From Colwellia sp. (GTDB lineage: Bacteria > Pseudomonadota > Gammaproteobacteria > Enterobacterales > Alteromonadaceae), in contig JAPYOP010000042.1 of assembly GCA_029938115.1 (NCBI GenBank), positions 1-38,099 of the forward strand: DNA of 38,099 bases, in the 5' to 3' direction. Made by a program: the position numbers and the translations under genes. The notes beneath the pieces were generated by a model. The model ran no database searches. It was given only the letters and a program-made list of their open reading frames with translations, and was not told the origin of the DNA. This document shows, piece after piece, positions 1 through 7,758 of this stretch. Numbering within the stretch: the stretch's first letter is position 1; the number at the start of each line of letters is the position of its first letter.

Positions 1-98
1 TGGTCATGGCCGTGGCAAAGGGCGTGGTTAAGGTGGACGGTGAAGATATTTACCGCAGCGAAAAAATGAAGGTCGGTATTATTTTTAAAGAAGACTAA
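1..98 (+). CDS. fabA: 3' end of a 3-hydroxyacyl-ACP dehydratase, FabA-like (partial)
   Basis: Only the last 31 codons are present; the first full codon starts at position 3 and the stop is TAA at 96-98. The visible peptide carries the pattern VDG..IY....KVG, which matches the C-terminal strand of FabA hot-dog dehydratases (E. coli FabA has VDGRLIYTASDLKVGLF there). By homology the enzyme would dehydrate and isomerise beta-hydroxydecanoyl-ACP in unsaturated fatty acid synthesis in the cytoplasm. The extreme C-terminus (IIFKED) differs from the usual DTSAF-type ending, so another member of the FabA/FabZ hot-dog family is possible. Catalytic His and Asp lie upstream of the window and cannot be checked. 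Confidence 0.68.
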   Translation, partial: VMAVAKGVVKVDGEDIYRSEKMKVGIIFKED

Positions 99-153
99 AC
101 CGATTTGATTGAATGGATAAAAGCCGCGGACTGCTAACTCTGAATTTAGATAA

Positions 154-170
154 GGAGGGGAGGGGAGGGG
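154..170 (+). repeat. G-rich tract, three AGGGG units (G-quadruplex-like)
   Basis: GG followed by three AGGGG units gives four G-runs separated by single A residues on the plus strand. It sits between the fabA stop and the GTG start at 272. The surrounding DNA is otherwise ordinary and shows no hairpin terminator. A two-tetrad quadruplex is sterically possible; three tetrads are not, because the first run has only two G. Function is unknown. Confidence 0.5.
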
Positions 171-271
171 TTGCGGTTAAGAACAAGCTTTCACGCTTTA
201 AACTCCCTCTGCTATGCCATCTTAAGTGAAAAAACGCTAATATGAGCCAAACGTTTTAAGGATTATAAACA

Positions 272-1138
272 GTGGCTTCCGGCACTCCCCCTTCTAAAAA
301 AATCTCCACCACCGCATTAGCCAAATTATTGGATATGGACCCTAAGCAGCTGTTTGAGTTATTGATTGAGAAAAAATGGATCGTGCGCGAAAAGCAGGTT
401 GATAATAGCAACCTCAATAAGCTCACCAATAAAGGCGTGTTTGAAGGGGGCGAGTATCTTGAAACTAAAAAATTTGGCACCTACATTGTTTGGCCCAGCA
501 CCTTAAATGAGCACAGCCTTTTTAAAAAGCAGCCAGCCAAGACCCTCAGTGTGGCAAGTCTTGCTAAATCCAATGGCATCAGCCGCGCACGCATGCATGC
601 CATCTTACAAGAAATGGGGTGGATAAACCTGCATGTACAGGGGTGGCAATTAACGCCTCAGGGCTTAAGTGTGGGAGGGCGGGAGCATCAGGATGAAAAA
701 ACAGGTACAAGTTATGTCATGTGGCCCGGTGACGTGGAGCAAACAGAGCACTTTAAAAATACATTAGCGTCTTTATTGGCTGAGAATGTATCCGCAAGCC
801 ATGAGTCATGTGCGTGCCTTGATGGTCATATAGTGAAGAATAAGGCGTTGATGATCATCGACAATTGGCTTTACTGTACAGGCCTAGTACATGCAGTGGG
901 GCGTGAGCTGGCGGTTGATAATAGCTTGGAATGTGACTTTTATTTGCCCCAAGGGCAGATCTACCTAGAGTTTTGGGGCAGTGAACATACCCCTGCTTAC
1001 CTTAAACAAAAAATGGCCAAAAAAGCGCTTTATAAACAGCATGACCTTAATGTAATTGAGCTGCACCAAGAAGACCTTAGCCTATTAGATACGCTTTTAC
1101 CTAAGCAACTACTGCGCTACGGAATTAAGGTGTTGTAG
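272..1138 (+). CDS. Predicted PD-(D/E)XK nuclease-fold protein with tandem N-terminal domains
   Basis: A 288-residue protein starting at GTG 272, with AAGGA about 9 nt upstream. Residues 11-75 and 91-152 are two copies of one domain: each begins with a helix-turn-helix-like stretch (ALAKLLDMD / SLAKSNGIS), contains a KKWIV / MGWIN turn, and ends in GTxYxxWP. The C-terminal part (about 180-285) has the architecture of a restriction-endonuclease-like fold: a GHIVKNKA...IIDNWLY helix, CDFYLP (Asp222), YLEFWG (Glu233), a Lys-rich helix (K246-K251) and VIELHQED. Similar C-termini occur in PD-(D/E)XK proteins associated with helicases. Relatives in gammaproteobacteria are often mislabelled 'glycerol kinase', but no FGGY kinase motif is present. 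The DNA-binding and nuclease roles are inference; the domain duplication is seen directly. Confidence 0.65.
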   Translation: MASGTPPSKKISTTALAKLLDMDPKQLFELLIEKKWIVREKQVDNSNLNKLTNKGVFEGGEYLETKKFGTYIVWPSTLNEHSLFKKQPAKTLSVASLAKSNGISRARMHAILQEMGWINLHVQGWQLTPQGLSVGGREHQDEKTGTSYVMWPGDVEQTEHFKNTLASLLAENVSASHESCACLDGHIVKNKALMIIDNWLYCTGLVHAVGRELAVDNSLECDFYLPQGQIYLEFWGSEHTPAYLKQKMAKKALYKQHDLNVIELHQEDLSLLDTLLPKQLLRYGIKVL

Positions 1139-1265
1139 TTGTGAGGGTATACTTAGTGTGTTTTGTGTACGTAGGTGCTAAATGGCCATGATTGAGCCAT
1201 TAGTTTGTGCTTACTCAGCCCTTTGATACACTTAAGTCTGCAGTAATCACCTCCACAGGCTTTCA

Positions 1266-2876
1266 ATGGCACACCCGGATCAAAAACCACCCCAGCACTC
1301 TCCTTTAGTGCAGTGGTTAAAGAAAAAAGAAAAGTTGTCACAAAGTGAAATTTTACACTTTTTACAAGAAAACAAGGATCGCTTAGAGAAATCCCTTAAG
1401 GCCATTCACAATAATGATGTTATCTACCGCCTGACTAACCGGCTATTTTCTGGGGTGGCTTTTTTAGCGGGCGTGATGGACAGAATAAAAGCGCTGGTAG
1501 TGGGTGTATTACTAGCTATACCGGCCCCTTTATTTTTTAAAAATGTAATCACCACTCTAACGGGATTGTTTAATTTTAAAGCAGTAGTCGATTTTTTTCG
1601 TACTAAAATATACTCCCTTAAACGTGCACCACATAATAATAGAATGGTGCAGCTTATGGATGATGTATTGCATAAAGCCAGTGCCCAAGGGTTAGACGTA
1701 AAAAAACACTTCCCTGAAATAGTGAAAAAATTTAAATCAAGAAAAAATCAATTATTACAGCATGCATTTTTTGGCGAATTCAGCAAAAGTTTGTTAGAGC
1801 GTTTGTTGGCCATTCCTTTCAAATTTAATCGCTCTTTGTCACCAGTGTTGGCTGATAGTACCTTGTGGCATAAATTCTTTGTTTTTCTTGAGAATAAATA
1901 CATCTCAGACATAGTGTTAGTAGATGAAAAGCATCATTATTCATTCATAAATGACAGTAAAGATGACAGGGCGTCTTCCCAAGTAGTGCAGCTTTTAAAT
2001 GAAGCGTCAGCACTAAAAGATTCCGGGCATCGCGTATTTATCATTGGCCATCACGAAGGTTATTTAGGTCCTTATTTTGTACGCAGTATTTTACGTCGGT
2101 TAGGGTTCGATAATTTAACCGCAAATTGTAATACCGTAGTGGGTCCACGCATGTTTTCAAATTTAGTGTTAAAAAGTGGTGCCAGTAATGTGGGTAATAT
2201 ATTTTTAACGTTGCCATCAAAAAAAACCAGTAAAGTTAAAGAACCACACTTAGAAGATGCATTGCAAAAGAATGCACGACGTACACAATTTTTAATAAAG
2301 CTACCTAACGAAGGTTTAAAGCTCATTGAAGGGTTGAGTTATCAAGAGTTTATGGAAAAAGTAGTCGACTTTAATGAAGAGCGTTTTCTGCTAGCTTGCG
2401 ATGAATTATTACAAGATGAAAAATACGCTTTGATGAGTTATTTAATCAATAGCGATGTTAAAAATACCCTAGCCGATCTACATCAAGCAGACTACGAGTT
2501 ATTTAAAAGCGTCATGCATGAGCCATTTTTATTGTTCCCTGAAGGATCACGTTCTTATATCGATAAAAAGGGTGATGTCACCATGAAATATGTGAATCCT
2601 AGATTCATGCAAGCGTATCTACGTCCCGACGATGTAATTTTACCGGTGAATTTAGTGGGGGGCTCGGACATTATGCAGGGTTGGCATTTAAGCCCTGCCA
2701 AAATGGGATTGTCGGTGGGCAAGCCGATCAATGTCACCGCTAATATGATTGAAAACTATCAAGAGACTGGACTGGACGTTATGCGCAAAATTGCCCAATT
2801 GCCGAATATCAAAAAGGTGCATTACAGTGAGGAAATTCAGGCCGGAAATAAAGACGCATTAAATGGCCTTTCTTAG
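1266..2876 (+). CDS. Membrane acyltransferase of the PlsB/PlsC superfamily (glycerol-3-phosphate acyltransferase-like)
   Basis: A 536-residue protein. A hydrophobic segment near residues 60-93 suggests membrane association. The acyltransferase core lies in the C-terminal half: a GHHEGYLGP block at 261-269 where motif I (HxxxxD) is expected, GPRMFSNL near 293, FPEGSRS (424-430), a clear motif III that contacts the acyl acceptor, and VILPVNL (458-463) as the motif IV-type strand. The motif I aspartate is not at the canonical spacing from either His, so activity could be altered. Family knowledge predicts acyl transfer to glycerol-3-phosphate or a lysophospholipid at the inner membrane. No strong Shine-Dalgarno precedes ATG 1266. 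It appears to be transcribed alone, 127 bp after the preceding gene. Confidence 0.72.
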   Translation: MAHPDQKPPQHSPLVQWLKKKEKLSQSEILHFLQENKDRLEKSLKAIHNNDVIYRLTNRLFSGVAFLAGVMDRIKALVVGVLLAIPAPLFFKNVITTLTGLFNFKAVVDFFRTKIYSLKRAPHNNRMVQLMDDVLHKASAQGLDVKKHFPEIVKKFKSRKNQLLQHAFFGEFSKSLLERLLAIPFKFNRSLSPVLADSTLWHKFFVFLENKYISDIVLVDEKHHYSFINDSKDDRASSQVVQLLNEASALKDSGHRVFIIGHHEGYLGPYFVRSILRRLGFDNLTANCNTVVGPRMFSNLVLKSGASNVGNIFLTLPSKKTSKVKEPHLEDALQKNARRTQFLIKLPNEGLKLIEGLSYQEFMEKVVDFNEERFLLACDELLQDEKYALMSYLINSDVKNTLADLHQADYELFKSVMHEPFLLFPEGSRSYIDKKGDVTMKYVNPRFMQAYLRPDDVILPVNLVGGSDIMQGWHLSPAKMGLSVGKPINVTANMIENYQETGLDVMRKIAQLPNIKKVHYSEEIQAGNKDALNGLS

Positions 2877-2934
2877 CCGCAGGGTAAGAACGGGTAACGA
2901 AGCGTAACGAGGTATTACAAAATAAAGAGTTTTG

Positions 2935-2940
2935 TATAAT
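2935..2940 (+). promoter_or_regulatory. Candidate sigma-70 -10 element (TATAAT)
   Basis: A perfect TATAAT lies about 80 bp upstream of the miniprotein start at 3020. No convincing TTGACA-like -35 box is found at 16-18 bp, so this is a weak prediction based on one hexamer. Confidence 0.3.
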
Positions 2941-3019
2941 GGCTGGTTAAAAAGTAGCCTATTCAGAGTGTTGATCTATAGTGACGTTAAGATTAAGTAT
3001 CTTGTTAGGAGTAAAAGAT

Positions 3020-3160
3020 ATGGCCGCTATAAAAGACTTTTTATGTAAACTTCTGGGTCACCAGCATATAGAGGTTGATCGTAACTACGGCATGCTTAAA
3101 GATGATGTCACCTATCGCTGTCGTCGTTGTGGTGATCAATATATCCACTACCATCAATAA
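3020..3160 (+). CDS. 46-residue Cys/His-rich miniprotein
   Basis: A short gene preceded by a good ribosome-binding site (AGGAG at 3007-3011, 8 nt before ATG). The protein is MAAIKDFLCKLLGHQHIEVD then a basic region ending in YRCRRCGDQYIHYHQ. It contains Cys9, His14, His16 and a CRRCG knuckle, a pattern seen in small zinc-ribbon-like proteins of the 'C-K-L-x-G-H ... C-x-x-C-G' type (DUF1660-like). Zn binding is inference. No partner gene is evident: the backbone acyltransferase ends 143 bp upstream and a decayed MOSC gene converges on it. Confidence 0.6.
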   Translation: MAAIKDFLCKLLGHQHIEVDRNYGMLKDDVTYRCRRCGDQYIHYHQ

Positions 3161-3179
3161 ATCTTACGCTTGTTCATTA

Positions 3180-3591
3180 TTATAACTGGCGCTCGTTATC
3201 ATGTATTAGGGTGACGGCGTCTGCTATTTGAATATTTCCGCTTTTAATTATTTTTGCACACAGTCCGCCATGCCCCAACAGAGCCGCTACCGCACCCACA
3301 CCTAAGGCCTTTTCCATGCGAGAACAAGGGTGACATTGGGCTGTACCTTCAAAAATAGCGTCACCAATGCTGAATATCTGGTGGCGCAAGGCGAAAAGGT
3401 TGATATTAGCGATCACTAAATTGCGCCTTAATAGCATCGATGGTCGCCCTCTAAGCCTTTATCCTTCATGGCTTGAAGTTGGGTGACACAAACTATCTCT
3501 TGTTTGTGTGCTGGGCGCAGACCAATCCAAGCCAGTTTCCTGGGACTAGTCCTTTAAGGTCGCGGCCTAATAAAAGTCGTTGAGTACTCAT
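3180..3591 (-). pseudogene. Broken MOSC-domain gene (frameshift plus internal deletion)
   Basis: Read on the minus strand, three frames together give one MOSC-family protein. Frame A starts at ATG 3591 behind AAGGA and encodes MSTQRLLLGRDLKGLVPG. Near 3538-3541 the homology jumps frame, consistent with one lost base, to KLAWIGLRPAHKQEIVCVTQ, running through GLEGDHR to a TAA. After about 3435 it jumps again to LLRRNLVIANINLFALRH, continuing through CHPCSRMEKALG and GHGGLCAK to the stop at 3180. The segment normally found between GDHR and RRNLV (roughly 25 residues of the KRQVTLIQ type) is absent, so a deletion, not just a sequencing slip, is likely. The conserved Cys of CHPC survives. An intact relative would bind molybdopterin or sulfur carriers. 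Confidence 0.8.
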
Positions 3592-3682
3592 CAATATTCC
3601 TTAAGTTTCGTTGCACGCTCAACCTTCCCAAGGTATTAGCGCTCAGGTAAAATCGGCCTACATTTTTAAACTGGAATTTGTC

Positions 3683-4156
3683 ATGCCTCCTTTATTTATA
3701 GCTGCTGTTGTTGTGTTGGTGTTGTTTTTTGTTTGGCGGTCGCAAAAGGGGAAAAAAGCGGCGGCAGGTAATATTGAAGCTGGACAGGCATTTTTACAGG
3801 GAAATCTGAGTGAAGAAGGGGTTAAGGCCACTCCATCGGGGCTGCAATTTAAAGTACTGACGCAAGGCACTGGCACCCAACATCCTAGCGCACGTGATAA
3901 CGTAACGGTGCATTACCACGGCACCTTGTTAGATGGCAGTGTATTTGATAGTTCAGTGAACCGTGGTGAATCCATCGCATTTCCATTGAATCAGGTTATA
4001 CCAGGCTGGACCGAAGGCGTACAGCTGATGGTAGTGGGTGAGAAAACACGCTTCTTTATCCCAAGTCAATTGGCCTATGGTAATAGTGGTGCAGGTTTAA
4101 TCGGACCTGGCTCTACCTTAATATTTGAAGTGGAATTGCTCGCCATCAATGCTTAA
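3683..4156 (+). CDS. Membrane-anchored FKBP-type peptidyl-prolyl cis-trans isomerase
   Basis: A 157-residue protein when started at ATG 3683, just after a GGAA sequence. An upstream TTG (3611) in the same frame would put 24 polar residues before the membrane helix, so the ATG is preferred. Residues 3-18 form a hydrophobic anchor, followed by a basic RSQKGKK stretch. Residues 50-155 are an FKBP domain: VHYHGTLLDGSVFDSS, the VIPGW turn (105-109), FFIPSQLAYGNSG and GPGSTLIFEVELL. The domain is of the FklB/FkpA type and would catalyse proline isomerisation. Orientation of the catalytic domain (periplasm or cytoplasm) is not certain; positive residues after the helix favour the cytoplasm. The gene overlaps zapE by 8 bp. 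Confidence 0.88.
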   Translation: MPPLFIAAVVVLVLFFVWRSQKGKKAAAGNIEAGQAFLQGNLSEEGVKATPSGLQFKVLTQGTGTQHPSARDNVTVHYHGTLLDGSVFDSSVNRGESIAFPLNQVIPGWTEGVQLMVVGEKTRFFIPSQLAYGNSGAGLIGPGSTLIFEVELLAINA

Positions 4157-5402
4157 CACCTTTATTGAATCGTTTCCCCCAAAGCCCAGTGTCCGTTATC
4201 AGGACTTAATTGCACAACAACATTTAAGTTTTGATGAGGCACAAACACAGGCCTTAATGGCATTTGATGAACTACATGACATGCTGTCAGGTGCTAACGA
4301 TAACTTAACGGGTAAGGGAATATACCTGTGGGGGAAAGTGGGGCGAGGTAAAACTTTTTTAATGGATACCTTAGTGGCATCTCTGCCAAAGACTGTGTGT
4401 TTGCGCCAACATTTTCATCATTTTATGCGTGATGTGCATAAGCAGTTATCCTGTTTAGCGGGTTCACCAGATCCGCTTAAAATTATAGCGGCCAATTTAA
4501 GGTCGCAGCACCAGGTATTATGTTTTGACGAGTTTTTTGTCAACGACATTGGCGATGCTATGTTGCTGGGTCGATTAATGATGTATTTGTTTGATGAAAA
4601 AATGATTGTGGTTACTACCAGTAATTGTGAACCCAATGAACTGTATAAAGACGGTTTGCAACGGGATAATTTTTTACCGGCAATTAAAGCTATTTATGAA
4701 GATATGCAAGTGTTGCAGTTATCTGGGCCAATAGATCATCGATTACAAGGCTCTACATATAATAAAAGCACTCAAAATAAAGGCTCGCTGAAAAATTATA
4801 GAATTCTGTCTAATAATCAAAGTAGTGATGCCGTTATTAACGGTTGGTATGAGAAACTTAACTTAGAACAAAACCCTGGTGAAATAGATATTCTAGGTCG
4901 TGATATTCAATACCAGGGGTTATTCAAAAAGCACATTGCTTTTGACTTTAGCGACTTATGTTTAGGCCCAAGAAGTCACTTTGATTACATAGAAATAGCA
5001 AAAAGATTTGATGTGATCGTATTGTTAAATGTGCCTGAATTAGGCGGCGCAGTGGGCGAGCATATTAAGGCCCGCGGCACCGAGGATGGTAGTGTGGGTT
5101 CGGGCAGTACAGGTGAGCGTCAAGTAATGCTCGCACCCATGGATGATGGGGCGCGGCGCTTTATTGCATTGATTGATGAGTTATATGATCAAAGAATAAA
5201 ACTGTATTTAAGCTGTGAAGTACCGTTAAACCAGTTATATACTCAAGGCAGTTTGGATTTTCAATTTGAGCGAGCCCGAAGTCGCTTAATTGAAATGGGC
5301 AGTGAGGAATATTTGGCCATAAAATCGTTAGATCACGCTGCCAGTGAACCTGTTCTTAAAGGTATAAACCACAATATAATTGAACAGGTTCACGGCACCT
5401 AA
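4149..5402 (+). CDS. zapE: Cell division ATPase ZapE (AFG1-like)
   Basis: A 417-residue protein from ATG 4149, overlapping the FKBP stop codon, which implies translational coupling. An in-frame upstream TTG exists at 4125 but lies inside the FKBP gene. Walker A is WGKVGRGKT (61-69) and Walker B is VLCFDEFF (123-130, D127/E128). The C-terminal ARRFIALIDELYDQ and the LYLSCEVPLNQLYTQG to SRLIEM block are typical of the AFG1/ZapE family. In E. coli ZapE associates with the Z-ring at late division and under stress. The protein is about 40 residues longer than E. coli ZapE. Confidence 0.9.
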   Translation: MLNTFIESFPPKPSVRYQDLIAQQHLSFDEAQTQALMAFDELHDMLSGANDNLTGKGIYLWGKVGRGKTFLMDTLVASLPKTVCLRQHFHHFMRDVHKQLSCLAGSPDPLKIIAANLRSQHQVLCFDEFFVNDIGDAMLLGRLMMYLFDEKMIVVTTSNCEPNELYKDGLQRDNFLPAIKAIYEDMQVLQLSGPIDHRLQGSTYNKSTQNKGSLKNYRILSNNQSSDAVINGWYEKLNLEQNPGEIDILGRDIQYQGLFKKHIAFDFSDLCLGPRSHFDYIEIAKRFDVIVLLNVPELGGAVGEHIKARGTEDGSVGSGSTGERQVMLAPMDDGARRFIALIDELYDQRIKLYLSCEVPLNQLYTQGSLDFQFERARSRLIEMGSEEYLAIKSLDHAASEPVLKGINHNIIEQVHGT

Positions 5403-5481
5403 ATAAAGGTGCTCTAAAGCCAGTGGATAATAATCGATATCTTAGCCGCGGAAAGTCAAGCCTATCGTATTAATAGATCAC

Positions 5482-5511
5482 TGAATAAACAGCGTAAATG
5501 TAAACTATAAT
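5482..5511 (+). promoter_or_regulatory. Candidate promoter upstream of recQ
   Basis: A perfect TATAAT (5506-5511) lies 30 bp before the recQ start; a poor -35 candidate (TGAATA, 5482-5487) is 18 bp upstream of it. The spacing is acceptable, but the -35 match is weak and the resulting leader would be short. Confidence 0.35.
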
Positions 5512-5540
5512 TTCATACAATATTTAAGAACTCTTTCAAC

Positions 5541-7346
5541 ATGATGCAGCACGCTTATCACGTTTTAAATACAGTCTTTGGCTACGATGAGTTTCGTGCG
5601 CCTCAAGATCAAGTCATTGAGGCCGTTCTTAAAGGCCAAGATGTATTTGTTTTAATGCCCACAGGAGGAGGCAAGTCCCTGTGTTATCAAATACCGTCGT
5701 TGGTGCGCCCAGGTGTAGGCATAGTGATTTCACCGCTTATAGCGTTAATGCAAGATCAGGTCAGTGCACTTACCCAAGCCGGTGTACGTGCGGCTTGTAT
5801 GAATTCAAGCATGAGCAGTGAACATAACTACCAGGTAGAGCAACAAGCCTTAAGGGGCGAATTAGACATGATCTATATCGCGCCTGAACGTCTTACGCTA
5901 CAGCGTACAATAGATTGGCTTTCTCGATGTCAGTTGGCATTGTTCGCCATAGATGAGGCACACTGTGTTTCTCAATGGGGGCACGACTTTCGCAGCGATT
6001 ATCTTCAGCTAAGTTTATTGCAGCATACCTTCCCAAGTGTGCCCAGAATCGCACTAACAGCCACCGCCGATGCTAAAACCCGTCAAGAAATTATTGAGCG
6101 ACTGGGATTGGATAAAGGTCCTGTATTTGTTTCAGGTTTTGACCGACCTAATATTCAATATCGTATTACGCAAAAAAATAACCCTAAGCAACAGCTGCTT
6201 AATCTTTTAAAAACCGAGCACTGGGGGCATGCGGGTGTTGTATATTGCCTTAGCCGTAAAAAAGTAGAAGCAACCGCCGCTTGGTTAAGTGAGCAAGGTG
6301 TCAATGCTTTGCCTTATCATGCAGGGCTTGATAAGGGTGTACGCCATCAAAACCAACATAAGTTTTTACATGAAGATGGCATTGTTATGGTGGCTACCGT
6401 GGCATTTGGCATGGGCATAGACAAACCTGATGTGCGCTTCGTGGCACACTTAGATTTACCTAAAAGTATTGAAGGTTATTACCAAGAAACAGGTCGTGCA
6501 GGTCGTGATGGGGAACCTGCAACCGCGTGGATGGCCTATGGTTTAGAAGATGTCATTAAACTTAAGCAAATGATGGCAGGTAGTACGGCTAACGAGCAGT
6601 TTAAACGCATTGAGCAACAAAAATTGAATGGTATGTTAGGCCTAGCTGAATTAACGGGCTGTCGCCGCCAAATGTTAATGGGCTATTTTGGTGATGAATT
6701 AGCTCAGCCTTGTGGTAATTGTGATAACTGTTTAACCCCAGTAGAAACTTGGGACGGCACAGATGCAGCCCGTAAAGCATTGAGTTGTGTATATCGTACC
6801 GAACAACGATTTGGTGTGGGGCATTTAATCAGTGTATTACGCGGTAAAGTTACCGATAAGGTTAAGCAGTTTAATCATCAAAAGGTGAGTACTTTTGGTA
6901 TTGGTGAAGACATACATGATGCTCAATGGCGCTCGGTCTTTCGTCAATTAGTCGCTCTTGGTTACCTCAATGTTAACTATGATTACGGCCAGCTCTATTT
7001 AAGTGATACTAGCCGAGCAATATTGCGTGGCGAAAAATCATTACTGCTAAGAGTTGATACTAAGCAAGTTAAAAATAGTGCATCGGGCAGTAAAAATTCT
7101 AAAGCTCATAACATTGCGGATGAAGATCTAGAATTATGGGACGCATTACGGGCGAAACGTAAGCAGTTAGCGACGGATCAGGGGATACCACCCTTTATGA
7201 TTTTTCATGATGCGACCTTGTTAGAGATTTTAACAACAAAACCAAATTCATTGGATTTGTTCTCCAGTATTGGTGGGGTCGGACAAAAGAAGCTCGATAA
7301 ATATGCTGAAGAATTTATGGCCGTTTTGCAAACCTTTCACTCTTAA
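5541..7346 (+). CDS. recQ: ATP-dependent DNA helicase RecQ
   Basis: A 601-residue protein, close to the usual RecQ length. Motif 0 contains [10 protein letters not shown], Walker A is PTGGGKS (40-46), the DEAH box is at 138-141 followed by [10 protein letters not shown], motif III is TATAD, and motif VI is [10 protein letters not shown] (315-324). The zinc site has C374, C391, C394 and C397. An RQC winged-helix region follows (about 405-510), and an HRDC domain occupies about 528-601. The enzyme is a 3'-5' helicase acting in RecF-pathway recombination and fork repair. Start is at either of two adjacent ATGs (5541, 5544) with only a weak purine-rich site upstream. Confidence 0.96.
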   Translation: MMQHAYHVLNTVFGYDEFRAPQDQVIEAVLKGQDVFVLMPTGGGKSLCYQIPSLVRPGVGIVISPLIALMQDQVSALTQAGVRAACMNSSMSSEHNYQVEQQALRGELDMIYIAPERLTLQRTIDWLSRCQLALFAIDEAHCVSQWGHDFRSDYLQLSLLQHTFPSVPRIALTATADAKTRQEIIERLGLDKGPVFVSGFDRPNIQYRITQKNNPKQQLLNLLKTEHWGHAGVVYCLSRKKVEATAAWLSEQGVNALPYHAGLDKGVRHQNQHKFLHEDGIVMVATVAFGMGIDKPDVRFVAHLDLPKSIEGYYQETGRAGRDGEPATAWMAYGLEDVIKLKQMMAGSTANEQFKRIEQQKLNGMLGLAELTGCRRQMLMGYFGDELAQPCGNCDNCLTPVETWDGTDAARKALSCVYRTEQRFGVGHLISVLRGKVTDKVKQFNHQKVSTFGIGEDIHDAQWRSVFRQLVALGYLNVNYDYGQLYLSDTSRAILRGEKSLLLRVDTKQVKNSASGSKNSKAHNIADEDLELWDALRAKRKQLATDQGIPPFMIFHDATLLEILTTKPNSLDLFSSIGGVGQKKLDKYAEEFMAVLQTFHS

Positions 7347-7758
7347 CATGAAGGAGTCGGGTGCTGGGTGTAAATCCTGATTTTTCTTATATTTTTCGCA
7401 AGCGGCCTAGCGACTTTTCGGAAATAAAAAATTTAATATCTAAAACTAGAACCAGTACCGATTATTAAGTAGTAATCAACCGCCATATAATAACTTAATT
7501 AGTCTTAATTAATCGTTTATTAATAATACGTTAGCTTTTTCAAATGAAAAGTTTTAATGCATGTGTGCATTATTTTTCTCTATTGTGTTTTATCTCCCTC
7601 GGTTATTTTCTGAACGCGATTAGACCTGTTTGTCTATGGCGAGAAAGTACTGGCTTTCTATATTGTTACTTGCCATGTCATTAATAGGGTCTTTTCGACT
7701 CAAGTAGGGTTGTGTAGTACCACTTGCTCATAGTAATAACAATAAAAGCGGGTAATGA
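7347..7758. other. Gene-free interval between recQ and the amidohydrolase gene
   Basis: Four hundred AT-rich bases with no credible reading frame. It contains one short inverted repeat, AATGCA-TGTG-TGCATT at 7556-7571, followed by ATTTTT, a weak terminator-like hairpin with little GC. No tRNA, repeat array or recognisable protein remnant was seen. Confidence 0.5.

Noticed and set aside
7556-7571. AATGCA/TGCATT hairpin as the recQ terminator
   Set aside because: Stem is six pairs with only two GC pairs and lies over 200 bp past the stop; too weak to call.
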